A stretch of 64,000 nt of DNA from DATCLS01 sp035296625. Its GTDB lineage: Bacteria > Actinomycetota > Acidimicrobiia > Acidimicrobiales > VFJN01. The notes under the pieces were generated by a model. The model searched no databases, was not told the DNA's origin, and saw only the letters and a program-made list of their open reading frames with translations. Within the stretch, counting starts at the first letter, position 1. Every line of letters begins with the position of its first letter. Position numbers and translations under genes: made by a program. The DNA is taken from the NCBI GenBank assembly GCA_035296625.1, contig DATHAO010000002.1:22665-86664 (forward strand), read 5' to 3'. This document shows, piece after piece, positions 8,316-14,849 of this stretch.

Positions 8316-9004
8316 AGCTGCGCACGCGCGTTCGCCGCCTGGGGGTCGACGACATCGCCCTCCTGGCGCAGGTGAATGCCGTCGGGGCCCAGGTACTCGG
8401 GGTGCGCCTGCACGACAGCCAGCCAGTCGACGGTGACGGTGCGCCCGCCGCGCTGCGCGGCGAGCAGCGACAGGCCGCCGCGGGACTCCACGAGCTCGGT
8501 GCGCCAGGCGCTGCTGACGCCCGCACCCCAGCCGGGCAGGACGACGACCACGCACGCGCTCGGGTGCGGGGTGTTGAACAAGTTGCGAAAGGCGTCGACG
8601 TCGGCGCCGGTCCAACCGCCACCGTCGACCGGGTTGGCGTCGTTCGTGGCGAGCGCCACGACCAGGAACTCGGGGCGGCCGGCCGCGACGTCGGCGGCGA
8701 CCGGGCCCTGCACATCCCCGACCTCCCAGCCCAGGTAGGCGATGACGTTCACGTCGGTCGGCGCGCCCAGACCCAGGCCGTAGCGGTAGAACGCCTGGAT
8801 CGTCAGGCTGTCGCCGGCGACGTCGACGGATCCCGGCGTGGGCTCGGGCTTCGTCACCGGCGCGGGGATACACGCAATCGCCGTGGCGGCGAGCCCGGCC
8901 ACCGCCGCGGCCGTGGCGTGTCGCCAGCGTCGTCGCCGGGCTGGGCCAGGGACCGGCACGGGAGCGGGCCGCGGACGCGGTCTGACGTGGTCGACGGAGT
9001 CCAT
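8282..9004 (-). CDS. SGNH/GDSL-hydrolase-like lipoprotein
   Basis: A 240-residue exported protein. After an Arg-rich start a hydrophobic stretch ends in a lipobox-like AIAC, predicting lipid anchoring to the outer face of the membrane. The mature part carries the GDS block (VAGDSLTIQAF), an ALATNDAN segment that may be the Asn block, and a C-terminal DGIHL block with the catalytic Asp/His. It is therefore probably an esterase or acyl hydrolase of unknown substrate, perhaps acting on cell-surface glycans. GAGGA 5 nt upstream supports the ATG at 9004. It converges on the PIG-L gene with a 34-bp overlap and follows the GH16 gene on the same strand, consistent with a surface-polysaccharide theme. 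Confidence 0.8.
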   Translation of the reverse strand: MDSVDHVRPRPRPAPVPVPGPARRRRWRHATAAAVAGLAATAIACIPAPVTKPEPTPGSVDVAGDSLTIQAFYRYGLGLGAPTDVNVIAYLGWEVGDVQGPVAADVAAGRPEFLVVALATNDANPVDGGGWTGADVDAFRNLFNTPHPSACVVVVLPGWGAGVSSAWRTELVESRGGLSLLAAQRGGRTVTVDWLAVVQAHPEYLGPDGIHLRQEGDVVDPQAANARAQLYWSGVAACPA

Positions 9005-9119
9005 GCCATCCTCAGTCGTCGAGGGTGTCCGCCCCCAGTGGACGCCCATGCACCCCGCCAGATGTTGTGCGACCGGGGGTGTCGCCGTCAAGCAACGGAC
9101 CTGCGTGGCGGCTCCGGGT

Positions 9120-10019
9120 TCAGTCGGGCCCCGGCTCGGGTTGCCACACGCGCACATGGTCGACCTGGAGGACGAGCTCGTCGGGCCGGGGCGGGCACCC
9201 GGCGCAGCGGCCCAGGTACTGCATCGTGAACACCAGGTGCATCGGCTGGGCCGTCGACGCGAACGGCTCCGTGCACTGGATCAGCACGCCGTCGAGGAAC
9301 GTGCAGAGGTGGTCGGGGGTCCAGTGCGCGGCCCAGTCGTGCCAGTCGGCCAGGTCGACGTTCGGGAAGTGCAGGCGGTGGGCGCGTTGGCGGTCGGCCC
9401 GGCCGCAGTATCCGTCGGGCGTGTTGTCCGTCGTGTTCTCGTGGAGGAACGTGGCGTACCAGCTCGACGCCGGCCGGTCGCCGTCGCCGTTGTCGACGCC
9501 GTTCTCGACGATGTCCCACTCGGCGTTGAGGCCGCCGTCGGGCGGGCAGTCCTCGCCGGCCCCGTCGGGCCGCCACGCCTCTGTCTTGGCCGCGCTGAAC
9601 AGCCAGAACGCCGGCCACGCCCAGCGGTCGTCGGTGTAGCGGAGGCGGGCCTCGAACAAGCCGCCCTGCCACGCCCGCATGCCGGGGTAGCTGGGCTCGC
9701 CCGGGCTGCGGGGCCCTGTACTGGCGACGTGGCCCCACCGGCGACCGTTGGCGGCGGTCGTGCGCAGCGTGAGCACGCCGTCGGCCACGACGGCCGGCAG
9801 GGACCCGCCGAAGGGCGCCGTCTGCCACACGGCGGCGTCGAGCCCCGTGCCGTCGAAGTCGTCCTCGAAGACGAGCCGGTAGCCCGACGGCAGCCTGTCG
9901 TCGCGCGTGCGCGTGCACGGGCTGAGCATGAGCGGCAGCGCGAGCGTGAGGGCGCCGAGCGCCACGAGGGCTCGCACCGCGCGGCGCCGGCGGTCGACGG
10001 TCGTCGTGGCGGTCGGCAT
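9120..10019 (-). CDS. secreted glycoside hydrolase family 16-like protein
   Basis: A 299-residue extracellular protein with an N-terminal hydrophobic segment (ALVALGALTLALPLMLSPC) and a jelly-roll lyase/glucanase fold. GLFEARLRY, AFWLF and the catalytic-type motif EWDIVENG (ExDxxE pattern) mark the GH16/laminarinase superfamily, which cleaves beta-1,3 or beta-1,4 glucans and related polymers. QVDHVRVW at the C-terminus is also typical. The Cys before the mature domain could be a lipid attachment site, but the lipobox (LSPC) is poor. No clear Shine-Dalgarno site; the ATG at 10019 fits the signal peptide. It lies upstream of the SGNH lipoprotein gene on the same strand. Confidence 0.85.
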   Translation of the reverse strand: MPTATTTVDRRRRAVRALVALGALTLALPLMLSPCTRTRDDRLPSGYRLVFEDDFDGTGLDAAVWQTAPFGGSLPAVVADGVLTLRTTAANGRRWGHVASTGPRSPGEPSYPGMRAWQGGLFEARLRYTDDRWAWPAFWLFSAAKTEAWRPDGAGEDCPPDGGLNAEWDIVENGVDNGDGDRPASSWYATFLHENTTDNTPDGYCGRADRQRAHRLHFPNVDLADWHDWAAHWTPDHLCTFLDGVLIQCTEPFASTAQPMHLVFTMQYLGRCAGCPPRPDELVLQVDHVRVWQPEPGPD

Positions 10020-10098
10020 GCGCAGGCGCCCAGGGATACCAGCTCGCCCGACCGCCGGGGAAGGCCGGGATGGCCCCGTCCACCCTCACGCCGTGCGC

Positions 10099-10263
10099 AT
10101 GGGTTCGGCGCTGCTGTTGGTGCTCGCCCTGGGCGCCTTCGTGGCGCGCAACGGGGCCGCCCTCTTCACCGGGATCCTAGGTCTCGCGTTCGCCGGCGCC
10201 GGCGGGTGGTGGCTGTGGCGATCGGCGAGCAGGCATCCTCGATATCACGCCGCCGATGGCTGA
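10099..10263 (+). CDS. small hydrophobic protein, two predicted membrane segments
   Basis: A 54-residue open frame with two hydrophobic helices (SALLLVLALGAFVA and LFTGILGLAFAGAGGWWLW) and a short basic tail ending SRHPRYHAADG. The hydrophobic hairpin and third-position GC bias make it a plausible real small membrane protein, but no family is recognised. A GTG two codons upstream (10093) is an alternative start. It sits between the divergent GH16 gene and the haem monooxygenase-like gene, 29 bp upstream of the latter. Confidence 0.45.
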   Translation: MGSALLLVLALGAFVARNGAALFTGILGLAFAGAGGWWLWRSASRHPRYHAADG

Positions 10264-10280
10264 GTCAGCGTGACGGTGGC

Positions 10281-10286
10281 TAGCGT
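10281..10286 (+). promoter_or_regulatory. -10 box, leaderless type
   Basis: TAGCGT ends 6 nt before the GTG at 10293 of the monooxygenase gene; no Shine-Dalgarno site is visible. Confidence 0.5.
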
Positions 10287-10292
10287 CGCCCC

Positions 10293-10703
10293 GTGACCGT
10301 CATCAAGATCAACGCCATCACCGTGCCCGCCGACTCCGGGGACGAGCTGGGCAAGCGGTTCGCCGCCCGGGCGGGTGCGGTCGACGCGCAGGAGGGCTTC
10401 GAGGGCTTCGAGCTGCTCAAGCCGACCGACGAGCGCACCACGTGGCTGGTGATCACCCGCTGGCGTGACGAGGAGTCGTTCCAGGCGTGGGTGAGCGGCC
10501 CGTCGTTCGGCCAGGGCCACGGCGGCCCGGGCGGGGGCGCCGGTGGCCCGGGTGGGCACGGCGGGCCCGGCGGCGGCCCGGGTGGACCGGGCGGCCAAGG
10601 TGGACCGGGGGCCCCCGGCGGCGGCGAGCGGGCGGCGCCCGTGGCGATGTCGAGCGAGCTGTGGTCCTACGAGGTGTCGACCTCGTCACCCGGCCGCGGC
10701 TGA
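10293..10703 (+). CDS. MhuD/IsdG-like antibiotic-biosynthesis-monooxygenase domain protein with Gly-rich insertion
   Basis: A 136-residue dimeric alpha-beta barrel (ABM) protein. Asn7 and Trp66 fall at the same numbers as the catalytic Asn7 and Trp66 of mycobacterial haem-degrading MhuD, and His76 lies next to the position of its haem ligand His75. Haem degradation or binding is therefore the best prediction. The domain is interrupted after His76 by about 40 residues of Gly/Pro-rich sequence (PGGGAGGPGGHGG type), after which the last strand (VAMSSELWSYEV) resumes. GTG start, leaderless type. A four-helix membrane protein gene follows 38 bp later. Confidence 0.85.
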   Translation: MTVIKINAITVPADSGDELGKRFAARAGAVDAQEGFEGFELLKPTDERTTWLVITRWRDEESFQAWVSGPSFGQGHGGPGGGAGGPGGHGGPGGGPGGPGGQGGPGAPGGGERAAPVAMSSELWSYEVSTSSPGRG

Positions 10704-10741
10704 GCCGCCCGGACCGTCCCCCAGCGACGCCCGCACACCCG

Positions 10742-11110
10742 GTGGGCCTGCACGACGCCCACGGCGCGCTCTCGTGGGTCGTGGTGGTGGCGAACGCCCT
10801 CGCCGGACTGTGGGCGCTCGGCGCCCACCGGTGGACGCGGCTGCGCACCCCGGCGCTCTGGTGGTTCACCGGCCTCGCTCAGCTGACCGTGTTCGTCGAG
10901 GTCATCCTGGGCGTGGCGCTGGTCAACGCCGAAGACGTCGAGCCGCCGCAGTTCCACATGCTCTACGGCTTCTCGGGCATCGTGGCCGTGGCGATCATCT
11001 ACAGCTACCGTCACCAGCTCGCGTCCCGCCTCTACCTGCTCTACGGGCTCGGTGGGCTGTTCCTCATGGGGCTCGCCCTGCGGGCCATGAGCATCGGCGG
11101 CAACCGCTGA
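10742..11110 (+). CDS. small integral membrane protein, four predicted helices
   Basis: A 122-residue hydrophobic protein with helices around SWVVVVANALAGLWALGA, LWWFTGLAQLTVFVEVILGV, MLYGFSGIVAVAIIY and LYLLYGLGGLFLMGLAL. The family is not recognised. Several histidines (in LHDAHG, FHML and YRHQ) sit near helix ends and could bind a metal or haem, which would suit the neighbouring haem monooxygenase-like gene, but this is speculation. The GTG at 10742 gives a start just before the first helix; no Shine-Dalgarno site is seen. Probably cotranscribed with the monooxygenase gene. Confidence 0.65.
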   Translation: MGLHDAHGALSWVVVVANALAGLWALGAHRWTRLRTPALWWFTGLAQLTVFVEVILGVALVNAEDVEPPQFHMLYGFSGIVAVAIIYSYRHQLASRLYLLYGLGGLFLMGLALRAMSIGGNR

Positions 11111-11174
11111 GCCCCCGGGCACACGTCCGCGACGCCGGGCGGCGGCTGATCGCCCACCCCGGCCCGGTCCGGCG

Positions 11175-11411
11175 CTACAGGTGCACGACGGGGCAGGTGA
11201 GCGTCCGCGTGATGCCGGCGATCATCTGCACGCGGCTCACGACCATCTTGCCGAGCTCGTCGACCGAATCGGCCTCGGACCGGGCGATGACGTCGTAGGG
11301 GCCGGTGACGTCGTCGGCGGAGACGATCCCCTCGATGCCCCCCACCTCCTCGGCGACCTCGGCGGCCTTGCCGACCTCGGTCTGGATCAGGATGTACGCG
11401 CTCACGGGCAT
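11175..11411 (-). CDS. stand-alone Lrp/AsnC effector-binding (RAM) domain protein
   Basis: A 78-residue protein made only of the ligand-binding/oligomerisation domain of Lrp/AsnC regulators, without the DNA-binding half. The pattern AYILIQTEVGKAAEVAEEV, DVTGPYDVIARSEAD and MIAGITRTLTCPVV matches the RAM beta-alpha-beta fold and its GPYD turn. Such proteins form ring oligomers and may bind amino acids or modulate full-length Lrp proteins; the ligand is unknown. GGAGG about 7 nt upstream supports the ATG at 11411. Homologues are widespread as single genes in actinobacteria. It converges with the membrane protein gene. Confidence 0.88.
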   Translation of the reverse strand: MPVSAYILIQTEVGKAAEVAEEVGGIEGIVSADDVTGPYDVIARSEADSVDELGKMVVSRVQMIAGITRTLTCPVVHL

Positions 11412-11488
11412 CGGGGCCTCCCTCCAGGCAGGGCGCATCGTATAGGCCCGCCGATCGAAGGCCGGGTGACGGGTCCCCGCGCGACGCT

Positions 11489-11518
11489 CGAGGGCGCACC
11501 CGCGTAGGTGCGCCCTCG
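11489..11518 (-). terminator. hairpin downstream of hsp20
   Basis: A perfect 12-bp stem (11489-11500 with 11507-11518) and 6-nt loop lies about 55 nt beyond the hsp20 stop codon, without a U-tract. Confidence 0.65.
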
Positions 11519-11571
11519 TGGCGGCGGAGGCGGGGAGCGGACGGGACGTCCGCCCCCCGACGGCTACTGGA

Positions 11572-12021
11572 TCAGCTCTCGGAAGAGTCGGTCACCTCGG
11601 CCTCGATCGCCTGCGGGCGCTGCGAACCGCCGACAGCGATCTTCCGAGGCTGTGCCTGCTCGGCGACCGGCAGCGTGATGGTGAGGACGCCGTGGTCGTA
11701 GGCCGCCTCGAGCTTGCCGGTGTCGAGGCTCTGGCCGAGCAGCACCCGGCGGGTGAACGTGCCCTGGGGGCGCTCACCGGCGAGCACCTCGTCGCCCTCG
11801 GCCCTCTCGAAGCGGCGGCTGGCGTTAACGGTGAGCACGTCGCGCTCGACGGTCACGTCGATGGCGTCGGGATCGACACCGGGCAGGTCGAAGCTCACGA
11901 ACACCTGGTTGCCGTGGCGGACCGCGTCCATCGGGATGGACGACCCGGTCCGGCGCAGCACCTGGTCTACCTGCTCGGTCACCCGATCGAGCTCACGGAA
12001 GGGATCGAAGCGCATCAGCAT
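11572..12021 (-). CDS. Hsp20/alpha-crystallin family small heat shock protein
   Basis: An ATP-independent holdase chaperone of 149 residues. The alpha-crystallin domain runs from about residue 38 to 130, with VFVSFDLPGVDPDAIDVTVE at its start, the F-T-R-R-V-L-L strand and the G-V-L-T-I-T-L-P motif before a short C-terminal tail. Length is normal for actinobacterial Hsp20 (compare Hsp18). The ATG at 12021 has AGGAGG 9 nt upstream. A promoter with 17-bp spacing overlaps an HspR-type inverted repeat at 12090-12110, so heat-inducible derepression of HspR control is expected. HspR and DnaK are not encoded in the window. Confidence 0.95.
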   Translation of the reverse strand: MLMRFDPFRELDRVTEQVDQVLRRTGSSIPMDAVRHGNQVFVSFDLPGVDPDAIDVTVERDVLTVNASRRFERAEGDEVLAGERPQGTFTRRVLLGQSLDTGKLEAAYDHGVLTITLPVAEQAQPRKIAVGGSQRPQAIEAEVTDSSES

Positions 12022-12075
12022 TTGGGTGAACCTCCTGCTCTGTCAGGCTGCCTCTCAGTTAGGAACCTGCACAAC

Positions 12076-12110
12076 ATGATATGGCCAAAGCTGAGTGTGT
12101 GCAACTCAAG
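12076..12110 (-). promoter_or_regulatory. hsp20 promoter overlapped by an HspR (HAIR) operator
   Basis: On the minus strand TTGCAC (12104-12099) and TATCAT (12081-12076) are separated by 17 bp. The HAIR consensus CTTGAGT-N7-ACTCAAG is met perfectly in one arm (12110-12104) and in 5 of 7 positions in the other (12096-12090), covering the -35 box. Repression by HspR is inference from the known operator. Confidence 0.8.
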
Positions 12111-12134
12111 TTTGGGAGCATGGGCCCGGACGCG

Positions 12135-12162
12135 ACGGTGCCGCCCCGGAGGGCGGCACCGT
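12135..12162 (-). terminator. hairpin downstream of pckG
   Basis: A perfect 12-bp inverted repeat (12135-12146 with 12151-12162) and a CGGA tetraloop lies 26 nt after the pckG stop and before the hsp20 promoter. Confidence 0.75.
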
Positions 12163-12187
12163 GCGCAGGATCCTTCTTCGCGGCCGG

Positions 12188-13996
12188 TCAGCTGGCGGCC
12201 AGGCGCTTCTCGAGCGCCTCGAGCTGCTCCTTGAGGGCTGCCGGCACGTGGTCGCCGAGCGACCGGTAGTGCTCCTCGAGCTGGGGCAGCTCCTGGCGCC
12301 AGGACTCGGGGTCGACGGCGACCAACTCGGCCAACGTGGACTCGTCGAGGTCGAGGCCGGAGGCGTCGATGGCCGTGGCCCCCGGCACCCGCCCGATCGG
12401 CGTGTCGACGACCTCGCCGGCGCCGTCGAGGCGCTCGACGACCCACTTGAGCACCCGGCTGTTGTCGCCGAACCCGGGCCACAGGAACGAGCCGTCCTCG
12501 CCCCGGCGGAACCAGTTGACCCAGAACAGCTTCGGCAGCTTGGTGGAGTCGCCGGTCTTGCCGATCTCCAGCCAGTGGGCGAAGTAATCGCCCATGTTGT
12601 ACCCGCAGAAGGGCAGCATGGCGAAGGGGTCGAACCGTAGCTTGCCCACCGCGCCGGTCTGGGCCGCCGTGGTCTCCGAGCTCATGATCGAGCCGAGGAA
12701 CACGCCGTGGGTCCAGTCGAAGGACTCGGTCACGAGCGGCACGTTCGTGGCCCGACGCCCGCCGAACAGGATCGCCGAGATCGGCACACCCGCCGGGTCC
12801 TCCCACTCGGGGGAGATCGACGGGCATTGCGACGCCGGGGTGGTGAACCGGGCGTTCGGGTGCGCGGCCGGGGCGTCGGACTCGGGCGTCCAGTCCTGGC
12901 GCTTCCAGTCGATCACATGGGCCGGCGGCTCGGAGAGGCCCTCCCACCAGACGTCGCCGTCGTCGGTCTTCGCCACGTTCGTGAAGATCGAGTTGCCGTA
13001 CAGCGTGCCGATGGCGTTCGGGTTGGTGTCCGCCCCGGTGCCCGGCGCCACCCCGAAGAACCCGTACTCGGGGTTGATGGCGCGCAGCGTGCCGTCGTCG
13101 CCGAACTTCATCCAGGCGATGTCGTCGCCGACCGTCTCGACCTTCCACCCCGGCAGGGTCGGAATCATCATCGCCATGTTCGTCTTGCCGCACGCCGACG
13201 GGAACGCGGCGGCGATGTAGCGCTTCTCGCCCTCGGGCGGCGTTATGCCGAGGATGAGCATGTGCTCGGCCAGCCAGCCGTCGTCGCGCGCCATCGTCGA
13301 GGCGATGCGCAAGGCGAAGCACTTCTTGCCCAGCAGGGCGTTGCCGCCGTAGCCCGAGCCGTACGACCAGATCTCGCGGGTCTCGGGGTAGTGGACGATG
13401 TACTTGCTGTCGGCGTCGCAGGGCCACGGCACGTCGTCGCGCCGGTTGCCCTCGGCATCCACGAGGGGGTAGCCGACCGAGTGCAGGCAGGGGACGAAGT
13501 CGCCGTCGGTGCCGAGCACGTCGAGCGGGCCCTGCCCCATGCGCGTCATGATCCTCATGCTGGCCGCCACGTAGGCCGAGTCGGTCAGCTGCACGCCGAT
13601 GTGGGCGATCGGCGAGCCCAGCGGACCCATCGAGAACGGCACGACGTACATCGTGCGGCCCCGCATCGCTCCGGTGTAGAGGGCGACGAGCTCGTCGCGC
13701 ATCTCACCCGGGTCCCGCCAGTTGTTCGTGGGTCCGGCGTCGTCGGGGCTCTCGCTGCAGATGAAGGTGCGGTCCTCGACGCGGGCGACATCACCCGGAT
13801 CGGACAGCGCGAGGAAGCTGTTGGGACGCTTCTCGGAGTTCAGCCGCTCGAACGTGCCGCCCACGGTCAGCCGCTTGGTCAGGCGCTCCCACTCGGCGTC
13901 GGAGCCGTCGCACCACTCGACCCGGTCCGGTTGGAACACGCCTTCCCAGTGGGCGACCCAGTCGTTGAGCTTCTGGTTGCTGGTGGTTGCGGCCAT
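12188..13996 (-). CDS. pckG: phosphoenolpyruvate carboxykinase (GTP)
   Basis: Interconverts oxaloacetate and phosphoenolpyruvate with GTP/GDP; a key cytoplasmic enzyme of gluconeogenesis and anaplerosis. The 602-residue length is typical for the GTP class. The kinase-1a/P-loop FPSACGKTNMAMM contains the hyper-reactive Cys of this class, and FGGRRATNVPLV and GYNMGDYFAHWL are conserved active-site regions. A GGAGG 3-4 nt before the ATG at 13996 marks the start. It is monocistronic, ending in a strong hairpin; a cold-shock-like gene lies upstream on the same strand with a 52-bp gap. Confidence 0.97.
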   Translation of the reverse strand: MAATTSNQKLNDWVAHWEGVFQPDRVEWCDGSDAEWERLTKRLTVGGTFERLNSEKRPNSFLALSDPGDVARVEDRTFICSESPDDAGPTNNWRDPGEMRDELVALYTGAMRGRTMYVVPFSMGPLGSPIAHIGVQLTDSAYVAASMRIMTRMGQGPLDVLGTDGDFVPCLHSVGYPLVDAEGNRRDDVPWPCDADSKYIVHYPETREIWSYGSGYGGNALLGKKCFALRIASTMARDDGWLAEHMLILGITPPEGEKRYIAAAFPSACGKTNMAMMIPTLPGWKVETVGDDIAWMKFGDDGTLRAINPEYGFFGVAPGTGADTNPNAIGTLYGNSIFTNVAKTDDGDVWWEGLSEPPAHVIDWKRQDWTPESDAPAAHPNARFTTPASQCPSISPEWEDPAGVPISAILFGGRRATNVPLVTESFDWTHGVFLGSIMSSETTAAQTGAVGKLRFDPFAMLPFCGYNMGDYFAHWLEIGKTGDSTKLPKLFWVNWFRRGEDGSFLWPGFGDNSRVLKWVVERLDGAGEVVDTPIGRVPGATAIDASGLDLDESTLAELVAVDPESWRQELPQLEEHYRSLGDHVPAALKEQLEALEKRLAAS

Positions 13997-14048
13997 GATC
14001 CTCCGGTCGGTGTGCTCGTTGAGCCGGTCAGTCGGAGGCCGCGTGGGT

Positions 14049-14294
14049 TCACGGGGGCGTGCCGCGCTCGGGATCGAGCCCTGGCGTCCCCATGTCGACC
14101 TCCGACCCCAACCGCAGATGCGTGGCTTGGCCCTCGCCGTTGAGGTCGAAGATCACACGTTGTCCCTGACGCAAGAGGCGGAACACGGACCCGGACAGGG
14201 CGTCCGTGGCCAGGTCGACCTCGCTGAGGTCGGTGTCTCGCACGACGATCCCGTCACCCGAGCCGGGGTCGTACGACTTGATCACGCCTTGCAC
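14049..14294 (-). CDS. small cold-shock-domain-like protein
   Basis: An 81-residue protein starting VQGVIKSYDPGSGDGIVVRD, reminiscent of the first strands of cold-shock (OB-fold) proteins (G-x-I-K-x-Y/F-D-x-x-x-G-x-G-x-I). RLLRQGQRVIFDLNGEGQAT resembles the later strands with G-Q-x-V-x-F. The aromatic RNP motifs of true CspA proteins are not clearly present, so nucleic-acid binding is only suggested. The C-terminus is Gly/Pro-rich. The GTG at 14294 is chosen because coding similarity begins there; the upstream Shine-Dalgarno-like AAGGGAG is rather distant. Similar short proteins are known from actinobacteria, without an assigned function as far as I know. Confidence 0.7.
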   Translation of the reverse strand: MQGVIKSYDPGSGDGIVVRDTDLSEVDLATDALSGSVFRLLRQGQRVIFDLNGEGQATHLRLGSEVDMGTPGLDPERGTPP

Positions 14295-14472
14295 CTTGAA
14301 GGGACTCCCTTGTGTTCGCGGGTTCGCCACGATTGGGTGCACGCCACCGTACCGGAACCGTCGGTAACGCGACCAATGCCGTTCGCGGTGGCGGTGCAAC
14401 CCCTCTCTCGGGGTCGGGGCGTCGCGTCCGTGTCCGCCTCGTGACCGCACGGTGTCTGACCTGCGGGCGAAC

Positions 14473-14505
14473 GCGACTGGGGCGCCCGGCGGGCGCCCCA
14501 GTCGC
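14473..14505 (-). terminator. rpmB terminator hairpin
   Basis: A perfect 15-bp stem (14473-14487 with 14491-14505) and 3-nt loop begins 31 nt after the rpmB stop codon. No U-tract. Confidence 0.8.
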
Positions 14506-14536
14506 ACGATGTCGGCGAACGCCGCGGCGCCCGGAC

Positions 14537-14731
14537 TCAGTGGACGAGCTTGGTGACCTTCCCGGCCTTGATGCAGCCGGTGCAGACGTGAACGCGCTTG
14601 GGAGAGCCGTTCACGACAGCGCGGATGCGCTGGACGTTGGGGTTCCAGCGGCGCTTGGTGCGGCGGTGCGAGTGGCTGACGCTCATGCCCCAGGACGGGT
14701 GCTTGCCGCACACCTCGCAGACGGCTGCCAT
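14537..14731 (-). CDS. rpmB: 50S ribosomal protein L28
   Basis: A 64-residue L28 of the large ribosomal subunit. MAAVCEVCGKHPSWGMSVSH and the second cysteine pair in VHVCTGCIKAGKV form a CxxC/CxxC zinc-binding (C+) version. RRTKRRWNPNVQRIR is the basic rRNA-binding segment. A GAGG motif upstream supports the ATG at 14731. It is divergent from the fakA-like gene, an arrangement common in bacteria, and followed by a strong hairpin. Confidence 0.96.
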   Translation of the reverse strand: MAAVCEVCGKHPSWGMSVSHSHRRTKRRWNPNVQRIRAVVNGSPKRVHVCTGCIKAGKVTKLVH

Positions 14732-14836
14732 GACGGATACCTCGGGTCTTGGATCGAGAAGGGAACCGGATGACACTACCGGCGGTCCGGAGGTGGCGAC
14801 AACTCACCGAGGTGCTGCGGTCAGGGGCGCGTCCCC

Positions 14837-14842
14837 TAGCAT
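14837..14842 (+). promoter_or_regulatory. -10 box, leaderless type
   Basis: TAGCAT ends 7 nt before the GTG at 14850. The 19 bases from 14835 are identical to those at 1491-1509 upstream of the zincin gene. Confidence 0.6.
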
Positions 14843-14849
14843 CGCCCGG

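Noticed and set aside
11120..11174. A possible hairpin between the membrane protein and RAM-domain genes
   Set aside because: Pairing is short and interrupted, below what chance gives at this GC content.
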